Origin: Oscillospiraceae bacterium | GTDB taxonomy: Bacteria; Bacillota; Clostridia; Oscillospirales; Oscillospiraceae | Direction of reading: 5' to 3' | Length of the DNA stretch: 64,000 bases | NCBI GenBank assembly: GCA_902801295.1 | Contig: CADCHN010000005.1 | Location: forward strand, 1-64,000 | Part shown: one piece after another, positions 32,786 to 40,318 of the stretch | How positions within the stretch are numbered: position 1 is the stretch's first letter | Layout of the letters: each line of letters begins with the position of its first letter | Translations under genes and position numbers: made by a program | The notes under the pieces: model-generated | Databases searched by the model: none | Told to the model about the DNA's origin: nothing | Seen by the model: only the letters and a program-made list of their open reading frames with translations

Positions 32786-32820
32786 CCGTCGCAAAGCCCA
32801 ACGAAGTGGGTTTGCGACGG
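32786..32820. repeat. Hairpin-forming inverted repeat (middle of three)
   Basis: CCGTCGCAAA and TTTGCGACGG pair perfectly, extended by CCCA/TGGG across one bulged base. No T-run. Resembles an intergenic REP-type hairpin; no gene is seen around it. Confidence 0.55.
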
Positions 32821-32828
32821 AAAAGGAA

Positions 32829-32890
32829 AAACAAGGTCGCCGGTCAATGTGGCGGTGCTTGTGCCGCCACATGACCTTGCGGCCTTGTTT
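32829..32890 (-). repeat. Long two-part hairpin next to tRNA-Leu
   Basis: Outer arms AAACAAGG/CCTTGTTT enclose an inner stem GGTCAATGTGGCGG / CCGCCACATGACC. On the minus strand the structure ends CCTTGTTTTTCC, so it can act as terminator for tRNA-Leu, which ends six bases away. The 318-base gap between the nitroreductase start and tRNA-Leu holds only a promoter and these three hairpins. Confidence 0.6.
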
Positions 32891-32895
32891 TGACG

Positions 32896-32981
32896 TGGTG
32901 CCGGTGGTGGGACTCGAACCCACACGATGTCGCCATCGGCGGATTTTGAATCCGCTACGTCTACCATTCCATCACACCGGC
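32896..32981 (-). tRNA. tRNA-Leu (anticodon CAA)
   Basis: 86 bases including encoded CCA. Acceptor GCCGGTG/CACCGGC, D arm with ATGGTAGAC, anticodon arm GCGGA-TTCAAAA-TCCGC giving CAA, a long variable arm (CGATGGCGACATCG) typical of class II tRNA, and T arm GTGGGTTCGAGTCCCAC. Reads UUG. Confidence 0.95.
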
Positions 32982-32993
32982 GTGCTGGTGGCA

Positions 32994-33022
32994 AGTATAA
33001 CCTATTTTGCGCTTAATTTCAA
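32994..33022 (-). promoter_or_regulatory. Promoter of tRNA-Leu
   Basis: TTGAAA, 17 bases, TATACT on the minus strand, 13 bases before the mature 5' end. Confidence 0.65.
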
Positions 33023-33029
33023 GAGCTAT

Positions 33030-33911
33030 TTAAGCCTTGGGTTCAAAGAACAGGTTGACATCGGTGGGTGTGCTGATTCCGGGAACGGAGCCGTTGAAGC
33101 TGTACTGCCAGGCGTCCACCTTGTAATAGAAGCTCGGGAACTTGGCCTCCGGCAGCGCAAACCACATGCTGACACCCTCCAGACGGCTCAGATCGAAGCC
33201 ATAGTAGCCGGTGTGACGGCTGAAATAAATACCGGGTTCATATCCGCCAGCGCGCACCGTTTCACAGAAGGCGACGGCACAGTCGCTCAGGATCGTCGTA
33301 TCGAGCCCGGCGGTGCGAGGCTCGGTATCGTATTCGTATATTTTTTCCCAATCGTAGTAAACCGGCATGCTGATTCTGTCCCGATAGGGCTGGATCAGCC
33401 GCAGCGTCATTTCCGCCTCTTCAATTGCTTCCTGTACGTTGATGGCCTGCGAGAAGAAATAGATGCCGACATCCAGACCCGCTGCCAGAGCGCCCTCCAT
33501 ATTGGCCTTAAAGCAGGCGTCCTCGGTCAATCCGCCTTTGGTATAGCCGCGCCGCGCAGCCTGGATGATCGCTATATCATAACCTGCTGCCTTGACGGCA
33601 GCCCAGTCGATTTCGTTCTGATGATAGGAGACGTCGATGCCGCGCCGCGCGGAGTATTGATCTCCTATGTATGAGGGAAGCTCACCTTGCCAGGAGATAT
33701 CGGCTTCCGCAATATCATTGACGGGTACGCCCTCGGCCGGCGTCATCCAGATCCAGTCGAAACCGTCGTATAAATAGACTTGTCCCTCATGCGGATCGGT
33801 GATTTTGGCTCGATTGGCAGCTCCGGCTTCCGTCGGCCCGGTCAGTACAAGAACCAGCCCGACAACCGCCAGCAATGCAATGACAAGCACAAGATTTCTG
33901 GAAATACGCAC
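33030..33911 (-). CDS. Glycoside hydrolase family 25 (lysozyme-like muramidase)
   Basis: 293 residues from a GTG start at 33911, six bases after AAGGGGGTGA. A membrane helix (about 5-25) anchors or exports the protein; the GH25 barrel follows, with RGIDVSYHQ (first catalytic Asp region), AIIQAARRGYTKGG, GIYFFSQA and YYDWE carrying the catalytic Asp/Glu pair. Cleaves beta-1,4 links between MurNAc and GlcNAc outside the membrane. An in-frame ATG at 33944 lies upstream of the predicted -10 box, which rules out the longer form. Confidence 0.9.
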   Translation of the reverse strand: MRISRNLVLVIALLAVVGLVLVLTGPTEAGAANRAKITDPHEGQVYLYDGFDWIWMTPAEGVPVNDIAEADISWQGELPSYIGDQYSARRGIDVSYHQNEIDWAAVKAAGYDIAIIQAARRGYTKGGLTEDACFKANMEGALAAGLDVGIYFFSQAINVQEAIEEAEMTLRLIQPYRDRISMPVYYDWEKIYEYDTEPRTAGLDTTILSDCAVAFCETVRAGGYEPGIYFSRHTGYYGFDLSRLEGVSMWFALPEAKFPSFYYKVDAWQYSFNGSVPGISTPTDVNLFFEPKA

Positions 33912-33934
33912 GGCTTCACCCCCTTTTCGAGGCA

Positions 33935-33963
33935 ATTCTACCATATGAAGCAGGGAATTGCAA
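33935..33963 (-). promoter_or_regulatory. Sigma-A promoter of the GH25 gene
   Basis: TTGCAA, 17 bases, TAGAAT on the minus strand; the -10 element is 24 bases before the GTG start. Confidence 0.65.
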
Positions 33964-34010
33964 ACTTCGAAGGGCATATTAAGAATTCTTTTGAAAAGAA
34001 AAATTTGGTG

Positions 34011-34039
34011 TTGACAAAACGGGTGCGGTTTGCTATTAT
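34011..34039 (+). promoter_or_regulatory. Promoter of the tRNA-Thr/tRNA-Tyr operon
   Basis: TTGACA, 17 bases, TATTAT, ending 17 bases before tRNA-Thr. Confidence 0.8.
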
Positions 34040-34056
34040 ACATAAGCCGGTTGCGT

Positions 34057-34132
34057 GCTGGTATAGCTCAGTTGGTAGAGCAGCTGATTTGTAATCAGCA
34101 GGTCGGGGGTTCGAGTCCGTCTACCAGCTCCA
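34057..34132 (+). tRNA. tRNA-Thr (anticodon TGT)
   Basis: 76 bases with encoded CCA. Acceptor GCTGGTA/TACCAGC, D arm TAGCTCAGTTGGTAGAGCA, anticodon arm GCTGA-TTTGTAA-TCAGC giving TGT, and T arm CGGGGGTTCGAGTCCGT with small mismatches. Reads ACA. Confidence 0.95.
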
Positions 34133-34161
34133 CTTCCCGGCAGGCAGCGACAAGTAAATAT

Positions 34162-34246
34162 GGGGGAATTCCCGAGTGGCCAAAGGGGACAGACTGTAAA
34201 TCTGCTGGCAATGCCTTCGGTGGTTCGAATCCACCTTCCCCCACCA
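34162..34246 (+). tRNA. tRNA-Tyr (anticodon GTA)
   Basis: 85 bases with encoded CCA. Acceptor GGGGGAA/TTCCCCC, anticodon arm CAGA-CTGTAAA-TCTG giving GTA, long variable arm as in bacterial tRNA-Tyr, T arm GGTGGTTCGAATCCACC. Shares the promoter and the terminator with tRNA-Thr, 29 bases upstream. Confidence 0.95.
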
Positions 34247-34285
34247 AGCAAAAAGCACTGCTCTCGCAGTGCTTTTTGCTTTATT
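34247..34285 (+). terminator. Terminator of the tRNA operon
   Basis: AGCAAAAAGCACTG and CAGTGCTTTTTGCT form a 14-bp stem with a short loop; the T-rich 3' arm and TTATT follow directly after tRNA-Tyr. Confidence 0.85.
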
Positions 34286-34288
34286 CTC

Positions 34289-34317
34289 TTGTTTCCATGC
34301 TTGTCCTGTGCTATACT
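34289..34317 (+). promoter_or_regulatory. Promoter of the GT4 glycosyltransferase gene
   Basis: TTGTTT, 17 bases, TATACT, about 70 bases before the start codon. Confidence 0.55.
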
Positions 34318-34385
34318 TTCAGACGTTGAGGCTACTCTTTGCGACTGCAAGTCTGATTCTATATAAAAAATGAAAGCGAGAATAA

Positions 34386-35600
34386 ATGATGCTTAAGCCA
34401 GAAGAAATCCGTTCCGCTCAGTTTATCGATACCTTTTTCCCCGTGATTGACGGTGTGGTTCAAACTGTTCATAATTATGCGCTGAACATGAACAAGCGCT
34501 CCTACTCCTGCGTCGTTTGCCCGAAAGGGAAAGAGGAATATGACGATTCGCAGTTGGAATACGATGTCTTTCGTGAACTCTCCGTGTCTTTTCCCAAGGT
34601 GGAGTATTCTCTGGCCGCTCCGCTGGATCCTATCATTCTGAAAGAGCTGAAAAGCCGCAACTGCAACATTTTCCATGCGCACAGCCCCTTTAATTCCGGC
34701 GTCCAGGCCTCCATGCTGGCGCATTATCTGGAGATTCCCGTCGTTGCAACCTTTCATTCCAAGTACTGGAACGACGCTTATCAATACACGCACAGCACGC
34801 TTGCTGCCGATCTGATGGCCAAATGGGTCGTGAATTTTTATAATACCTGCGACGCCGTCTGGGCCTGCTCCGAAGGGACCGCTGAGACGCTTCGCGGATA
34901 CGGCTATCAGGGTGAAATCACCGTTATGACCAACGGCACGAATTTCAAGGCGCCCCAGAATCCCGATGAGCTCCGGGCGCGGGCGCAGAAGGAGTTTCAG
35001 CTGCCGCAGGGCAAACATACGCTTTTGTTCGTCGGTCATCAGATCTGGCAGAAAAATCTGAGGCTTATTCTGGACACCTTCCGTCTGCTGTGCGATGAGT
35101 CTGACGACTACCGCCTGGTAATCGTCGGAAAGGGGATCGCGGAGCAGGAAGTCAAGGATTACGCAGCATCTCTGGGACTGAGTGATCGTACCGTCTTTAC
35201 CGGCGGCATCTCCGACCGCGATCTGCTCAGCGGCGTATTCCTGAACGCCGATTTGTTCTTTTTCCCCAGCGTCTACGACAACACGCCGCTTGTCGTACGC
35301 GAGGCCGCCGCGATGGCGGTTCCTTCGCTGCTGACCAAGGGCTCCAATGCCGCCGAGTCGGTTGATCCCGGCGTCAACGGCTTTGTTGCCGAGGAAAAAG
35401 CCGAGGCCATGCGCGATGAGATCCGGCGCATTTTCGCCGAGCCTGGCTACGTGAAGTCTATCGGGCAGAAGGCCAAGGAGACGATTCCCATCCCCTGGGA
35501 GGATTTGATTCCCAGAGTGTACGATCAATACGCGCAGATCATCGACCGCAAGCAGTTTGAAATCAAATCCGGCAAGCACAGGATCCTGCCTCTGAAATAA
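34386..35600 (+). CDS. Glycosyltransferase family 4, glucosyl-diacylglycerol synthase-like
   Basis: 404 residues. DTFFPVIDGVVQTVHNYA at the N-terminus is the pattern of 1,2-diacylglycerol glucosyltransferases and related GT4 enzymes; HAHSPFNSGVQA and VATFHSKYWNDA line the acceptor half. The donor half has LLFVGHQIWQKNLRLIL, GISDRDLLSGVFLNADLFFFPS and the catalytic EAAAMAVPSLL block. Likely makes membrane glycolipid or a mannosyl/glucosyl lipid at the cytoplasmic face. The ribosome-binding site (AAAGCGAG) is weak. Monocistronic. Confidence 0.85.
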   Translation: MMLKPEEIRSAQFIDTFFPVIDGVVQTVHNYALNMNKRSYSCVVCPKGKEEYDDSQLEYDVFRELSVSFPKVEYSLAAPLDPIILKELKSRNCNIFHAHSPFNSGVQASMLAHYLEIPVVATFHSKYWNDAYQYTHSTLAADLMAKWVVNFYNTCDAVWACSEGTAETLRGYGYQGEITVMTNGTNFKAPQNPDELRARAQKEFQLPQGKHTLLFVGHQIWQKNLRLILDTFRLLCDESDDYRLVIVGKGIAEQEVKDYAASLGLSDRTVFTGGISDRDLLSGVFLNADLFFFPSVYDNTPLVVREAAAMAVPSLLTKGSNAAESVDPGVNGFVAEEKAEAMRDEIRRIFAEPGYVKSIGQKAKETIPIPWEDLIPRVYDQYAQIIDRKQFEIKSGKHRILPLK

Positions 35601-35603
35601 AAA

Positions 35604-35632
35604 AATCCGGGACGTTTTGTCCCGGATTTTTT
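35604..35632 (+). terminator. Terminator of the GT4 gene
   Basis: AATCCGGGAC / GTCCCGGATT stem, 5-base loop, TTTTTT tail. Confidence 0.9.
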
Positions 35633-35704
35633 ATTTGTTCTAAGTTACCATTAAGCTTTGCCATGTATGATAAGGCCACAACGAAGCAAGGAGGCGAAGA
35701 TGAC

Positions 35705-36415
35705 ATGGAAAACAATATCTTTCAGCGCTGGGAGCTCAAGTACCTTGTAGACAGCAGACAGCGGTCGATGCTGGAACAGTCGTTAGAGCGCCACATGCGG
35801 CCCGATCCGCACGGCGAGAGCTGCATTTGCAACGTCTATTACGACACGCCGGATTACCGCCTCATCCGACAGTCGCTGGATAAGCCGATCTACAAAGAGA
35901 AACTGCGTCTGCGCAGCTACGGACGGGTTCGTCCGCACAATGAGGTTTTTCTGGAGCTCAAAAAGAAGTATCAAGGCGTTGTCTATAAGCGGCGCATTTC
36001 GCTCAGCGACTGGGAAGCGGAGCTCTATATGGCAGGAAGACTGCCGTTGTTGGAAGACACCCAGATCGGACGCGAAATTGACTATTTTAAGCGCTTTTAC
36101 GGAAATTTGCAGCCGGCCGTCTATCTCTGTTATGACCGCTGCGCCTATTTTTCCACAGAGGATCCCGATCTGCGCGCCACCTTCGATCGGCGCATCCGCT
36201 GGAGGCAGGAGGATATGAGCCTCACGGCTCGGCCAGGCGGACAGCATCTGCTGCAGCCGCATCAGTCGCTCTTTGAAATCAAAACAGCCTCGTCCATTCC
36301 TCTATGGCTGGTCGAGGTGCTGGAGGCCGGTGAGATCCGGCAGGCGTCATTTTCCAAATACGGAGAGGCGTATAAAATGATTATATCAGAAAGGTCAGGT
36401 GTTTCCTGTGCTTGA
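35705..36415 (+). CDS. VTC-domain protein (polyphosphate polymerase-like)
   Basis: 236 residues from ATG 35705, after AAGGAGG. It is a single tunnel-fold VTC domain of the CYTH-like superfamily: RWELKYLV near the start, basic strands KEKLRLRSYG and VFLELKKKYQGVVYKRR, CYDRCAYF, and FEIKTASSIPLWL near the end. In yeast the same domain makes polyphosphate from ATP. No transmembrane or SPX part. The next gene, a DUF4956 membrane protein, overlaps its end, and a beta-helix lipoprotein follows, the usual trio for this family in bacteria. Confidence 0.88.
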   Translation: MENNIFQRWELKYLVDSRQRSMLEQSLERHMRPDPHGESCICNVYYDTPDYRLIRQSLDKPIYKEKLRLRSYGRVRPHNEVFLELKKKYQGVVYKRRISLSDWEAELYMAGRLPLLEDTQIGREIDYFKRFYGNLQPAVYLCYDRCAYFSTEDPDLRATFDRRIRWRQEDMSLTARPGGQHLLQPHQSLFEIKTASSIPLWLVEVLEAGEIRQASFSKYGEAYKMIISERSGVSCA

Positions 36416-37100
36416 AACAGTTTTTTCTTCCCTCTATAATTGCGGTACCGAGAGCGTGACCGTTTCCGTGTTCCTGCTGCTGAGTGCAGCGGCCCTTGCG
36501 CTTGGCCTTCTCCACGCTTTCGCATACGGCAAGAATAATCCCAGCTCAAAGAGCTTTGCTGTGACGCTGGCGACACTGCCAGTCATCGTCAGTACGGTGA
36601 TTTTGATGGTCAACGGCAGCATCGGCGCTGGCGTGGCGGTGGCCGGAGCTTTTTCCCTGGTTCGTTTCCGTTCGGCGCCCGGTACAGGCAAAGAGATTAC
36701 GGCGGTGTTCGCCTCCATGGCGATCGGCCTTGCCTGCGGCATGGGCTGCCCGGGACTGGCGGCGCTGTTTTGCTTCATCATGTGTCTGACGGAGCTGTTG
36801 TACAGCAAAAGTCGTTTTGGCGAAAACAAGGAGCTGGAGCTCAAGAAGGTCTTGCATGTGACGCTGCCGGAGAGCCTGGAATACGCTGACATTTTTGATG
36901 ATATCTTTGAAGAATACACGACGGACAGCCGCATGTTTCGCGTGAAAACCAGTAATCTCGGCAGCCTGAACCGCATCAGCTATGAAATCCGCCTGCGCAG
37001 AAAAGGCACGGAGAAGCAGCTGATCGACGCGATCCGCTGCCGCAACGGCAACCTGGAGGTCAGTCTGACGGCACAGGCTGATGAAGCAAACGATCTCTGA
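36408..37100 (+). CDS. DUF4956 membrane protein
   Basis: 230 residues from a GTG at 36408 (another GTG at 36399 is possible). Four hydrophobic segments lie between residues 15 and 120, with the conserved VAGAFSLVRFRSAPGTGKEI block of DUF4956 after the third, followed by a cytoplasmic alpha/beta domain (130-230). It overlaps the VTC gene by 8 bases. DUF4956 proteins are regularly encoded with VTC-domain proteins; a channel or translocation role for the polymer has been suggested by this link only. Confidence 0.88.
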   Translation: MLETVFSSLYNCGTESVTVSVFLLLSAAALALGLLHAFAYGKNNPSSKSFAVTLATLPVIVSTVILMVNGSIGAGVAVAGAFSLVRFRSAPGTGKEITAVFASMAIGLACGMGCPGLAALFCFIMCLTELLYSKSRFGENKELELKKVLHVTLPESLEYADIFDDIFEEYTTDSRMFRVKTSNLGSLNRISYEIRLRRKGTEKQLIDAIRCRNGNLEVSLTAQADEANDL

Positions 37101-37129
37101 TCGTCTGGCTGAAAAGAAAGGAGTATACA

Positions 37130-38866
37130 ATGAAAAACAAAAAATATATGATCGCTGTAACATTTGTCCTTGCAGCTGCACTGCTGACCGGCTGCGGGTC
37201 TGTCAAGAGCAGCGCGGAGACCGGACACGCAACATTGGTGAAGGAGACAACATCCGTGTCCGAGACCTTGAGCGTCAGCACCGAAGCCATTTCCGATCCG
37301 ATCACGGTCGAGGAAGCCGTCAGCTCCGGCACTGAGCCTGAAAGCGACGAGATTCTGATCGCGCTCAGCGACAGCGAGGGCAGCGTCCGCATCACGGAGG
37401 CAGGTATCTACCGTCTGACCGGTTCACTTTCCAACGGTCAGGTCGTCGTCGAAGCGCCAGAAGACGCGAAGGTGAAGCTGATTCTCGACGGCGTCAGCAT
37501 CCGCTGCGAAGGTCATGCGGCCATCTACGCGATCAGCGCGGATAAGGTGATCGTTGCCAGCGCGGAAGGCAGCACGAATCTGCTGGAGTCGGTCGGCGGC
37601 TTCGTACAGACGGATGATAACAATGTCGACGCGGCGATCTTTGCCAAGTGCGACCTGAATCTGAACGGCGACGGCACGATCGGAATCCGGTGTGAAACAG
37701 GCCATGGCGTCGTTTCCAAGGATGATTTGAAGGTCAAGGACGGTACTGTCAGCATCAAAGCGGCCGGTCAGGGCCTCTCCGGCAAAGACGGCGTCACGAT
37801 CGAGGGCGGCACAATCAGCATCGTCAGCGGCACGGACGGTATCCATTCCGAGAACGAGGACACAGAAAAGGGGAGCATTGAGATCCTCGGCGGAAGCGTC
37901 TATATCCAGAGCGGCACGGACGGCGTGGACGCCAGCTCGTCTATACTTGTAGATGGCTGCAATCTGACCGCCGTCTCCGGCAGCAGGAACTGCAGCGACA
38001 GCTGTAAGGGCCTCAAGGCCGATGCGGATATCAACGTCAACGGCGGCGTCCTGACGGTAGCTTCTTATGACGACGCGATCCATGCCAACGGCAGCGTGAC
38101 CGTGAACGGCGGCGAGATGAACCTCGCCAGCGCTGACGATGGCATACACGCCGACAGCGAGCTCGTCATCAACGACGGCCAAGTGACCGTATCGCAAAGC
38201 TACGAGGGCCTCGAGGCGCAGGTTATCACAATCAACGGCGGCGTCATCAGCATCGTCGCCTCGGACGACGGGCTCAACGCGGCCGGCGGCAACGACGGCT
38301 CCAATGCCCGGGGTCCGCGCGGAGGAGATCCCTTCGCTTCTGACGCTAACGCGATTCTCACGATCAATGGCGGCACGCTTTCGGTCAACGCGAACGGCGA
38401 CGGCCTGGATTCCAACGGTCAGCTGATCGTGACCGGCGGAACCGTCTATGTCAGCGGCCCGACCAGCGGCGGCAACGGCGCGCTGGACTATGGCATCAGC
38501 GCCAGCATCAGCGGCGGCACCGTGATTGCGGCTGGCTCGTCAGGCATGGCGGAAAACTTCGGAGCCTCGTCTGCGCAGGGCAGCATCCTGCTGAACGTCG
38601 GCAATCAAGCGGCGGGCACTACGGTTACGATTACCGATGACAGCGGCAAAGATCTGGCCAGCTTTAGCCCGGAGAAGAGCTATCAGACCGTGGTGATCAG
38701 CGCGGAAGGCATGACGCTCGGCGCTACTTATACCGTGACGGCCGGTTCTTACAGCGAAACCGTCACCTTGAACAGCCTGATTGTCGGTAACGGTATGGGC
38801 GGACAGATCGGCGGAGGCCCCGGCGGCCAGGGCGGCTTCGGCGAAGGACCGGGAGGCAGACGATAA
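37130..38866 (+). CDS. Carbohydrate-binding-domain (DUF4353) beta-helix lipoprotein
   Basis: 578 residues, AAAGGAG upstream. Lipobox LLTGC (C22) gives a lipid-anchored surface protein. From about 80 to 520 it is a run of short beta-strand repeats of the pattern xIxGGxIxIxSxxDGIHxx (for example GTDGIHSEN, SYDDAIHAN, SADDGIHAD), i.e. a right-handed parallel beta-helix typical of DUF4353. The tail is Gly-rich (GGGPGGQGG). Third gene of the VTC/DUF4956 cassette. Probably an extracellular polymer-binding or wall-associated partner. Confidence 0.85.
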   Translation: MKNKKYMIAVTFVLAAALLTGCGSVKSSAETGHATLVKETTSVSETLSVSTEAISDPITVEEAVSSGTEPESDEILIALSDSEGSVRITEAGIYRLTGSLSNGQVVVEAPEDAKVKLILDGVSIRCEGHAAIYAISADKVIVASAEGSTNLLESVGGFVQTDDNNVDAAIFAKCDLNLNGDGTIGIRCETGHGVVSKDDLKVKDGTVSIKAAGQGLSGKDGVTIEGGTISIVSGTDGIHSENEDTEKGSIEILGGSVYIQSGTDGVDASSSILVDGCNLTAVSGSRNCSDSCKGLKADADINVNGGVLTVASYDDAIHANGSVTVNGGEMNLASADDGIHADSELVINDGQVTVSQSYEGLEAQVITINGGVISIVASDDGLNAAGGNDGSNARGPRGGDPFASDANAILTINGGTLSVNANGDGLDSNGQLIVTGGTVYVSGPTSGGNGALDYGISASISGGTVIAAGSSGMAENFGASSAQGSILLNVGNQAAGTTVTITDDSGKDLASFSPEKSYQTVVISAEGMTLGATYTVTAGSYSETVTLNSLIVGNGMGGQIGGGPGGQGGFGEGPGGRR

Positions 38867-38882
38867 ATCAATATTTGATTAT

Positions 38883-38909
38883 GAGGAAGGCTTCGGCCTT
38901 CCTCTTTTT
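38883..38909 (+). terminator. Terminator of the VTC/DUF4956 cassette
   Basis: GAGGAAGGC / GCCTTCCTC stem with a 4-base TTCG loop and TTTTT tail. Confidence 0.88.
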
Positions 38910-38910
38910 A

Positions 38911-38938
38911 TTGACAGTAACTGATTGCATGGTAGAAT
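38911..38938 (+). promoter_or_regulatory. Promoter of the phosphoesterase lipoprotein gene
   Basis: TTGACA, 16 bases, TAGAAT, starting directly after the cassette terminator. Confidence 0.7.
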
Positions 38939-38961
38939 AAAAAACGAAAGGAGGCGTTCAG

Positions 38962-40251
38962 GTGAAGAAAACGGGATTGGCCGCACTGCTGATGGCGCTG
39001 TGTCTGATGCTCTGCGCCTGCGCCGCGTCCGGCGGTGGGAAAGAACAGAAAAGCACGTTGCCTGAAAAAGAAAGCCTCACTATCGCCATCGCCTCCGATC
39101 TTCATTATCTGTCTCCTGCGCTGACCGATAACGGCCCCTTGTTTCAGGAGGTCGTGGCTTGGGGTGACGGCAAGCTGATGCTGGATATTGAGGCGATTAC
39201 CGAGGCGTTTACCGAGCAGATGATCGCCGAGCGCCCGGACCTGCTGATCCTCAGCGGCGATCTGAGCTTCAACGGGGAATACCGGAGCCATGTGGATTTG
39301 GCGGAAAAGCTGAGACGGATCAAGGCCGCCGGCGTGCAGGTTTTGGTGCTCCCCGGCAACCACGACATCTCTGTCCCAATGACCGTTCGCTTTGAAGGGG
39401 AGAGCTACGAGCGCGTGGAAAACACTGACGCGCAGCAATTTCGTGCGCTTTACAGCGAATTCGGACCTTCCGATGCGCTGAGCGTGGATGAGCTCTCTGG
39501 CAGCTATGTCTATGCGCCCTGCGAGGGCCTTCGGATCATGATGCTGGATACAAACAGCTATATCGGCAATATCTTCCCGGAAAAGAGCTTTTCCTGGCTG
39601 GAGGAGCAGCTGAAGGAGGCAAAAATAGACGGAGCACAGGTGATTACAGCCAGTCATCAGAACTTGTTGGCTCATAACAATCTGTTTATTTCCGGTTATC
39701 GTATCTCCAACGGAATGGAGCTGGAGGTGCTTCTCAAGAATTACGGCGTACTTGCGCACTTCAGCGGGCACATGCATATCCAGCATGCGGCAGAGGACGG
39801 CATCATTGAGGTGCTCACGTCGCCGCTTTCGCTCCCACCCTGCCGCTACGGGCTGCTGTGCTGGGCGCCGGACAGCCTCAGCTATGAGGCCAGGAACGTG
39901 GATGTGTCGGCCTGGGCTAAGAATCAGGGCCTGACGGAAGAAAAGCTGCTGCGCTTTGACGAGTACGCGCGCGAGAGCTTTTATCAAAACTCGTACCGTC
40001 AGATCCTTACTTCCTATGCGCAGTCCGATCTGTCGGCGGAGAGTATTGAGCGCTTGGCGCGCTGCTTTGCCGAGACGAATCTTGCCTATTTCACCGGCGA
40101 GCTGCTCGACCGTGAAAAACTGTCCGAGGAGCTTGCCTTTTGGGTGGAGACAACGGGCGAGGGGATGGAGACGGCCTATCTTCGGAGCATCCTGCTCGAT
40201 GACGCGCCCAACCCGCTCAAAATTGACTTTTACGCCCGGGAAAGCGGTTGA
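38962..40251 (+). CDS. Calcineurin-like metallophosphoesterase lipoprotein
   Basis: 429 residues from a GTG after GGAGG. Signal peptide with lipobox LCAC (C20). The five metallophosphoesterase motifs are present: SDLHY, GDLSFNGE, GNHD, ASHQN and GHMH, so the two-metal site is complete. The C-terminal 150 residues are helical and not catalytic. Acts outside the membrane on a phosphomono- or diester of unknown nature. Position next to the VTC cassette raises the thought of a polyphosphate- or phosphosugar-degrading enzyme, but it has its own promoter. Confidence 0.88.
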   Translation: MKKTGLAALLMALCLMLCACAASGGGKEQKSTLPEKESLTIAIASDLHYLSPALTDNGPLFQEVVAWGDGKLMLDIEAITEAFTEQMIAERPDLLILSGDLSFNGEYRSHVDLAEKLRRIKAAGVQVLVLPGNHDISVPMTVRFEGESYERVENTDAQQFRALYSEFGPSDALSVDELSGSYVYAPCEGLRIMMLDTNSYIGNIFPEKSFSWLEEQLKEAKIDGAQVITASHQNLLAHNNLFISGYRISNGMELEVLLKNYGVLAHFSGHMHIQHAAEDGIIEVLTSPLSLPPCRYGLLCWAPDSLSYEARNVDVSAWAKNQGLTEEKLLRFDEYARESFYQNSYRQILTSYAQSDLSAESIERLARCFAETNLAYFTGELLDREKLSEELAFWVETTGEGMETAYLRSILLDDAPNPLKIDFYARESG

Positions 40252-40276
40252 CGAAGCTGCCCCAATCGGGTAAAAT
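40248..40276 (+). promoter_or_regulatory. Promoter of the GPH symporter gene
   Basis: TTGACG, 17 bases, TAAAAT, overlapping the stop codon of the phosphoesterase gene. Confidence 0.7.
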
Positions 40277-40318
40277 ACAGACAGAACCGACGAAAACTGA
40301 ATGAGAAAGGGTGTCAGT

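Noticed and set aside
37400..38500. Possible tandem DNA repeat or CRISPR-like array in the beta-helix gene
   Set aside because: The similarity is at protein level (GGxIxI...DGIH units of a beta-helix); DNA units vary in length and sequence and there are no spacers.
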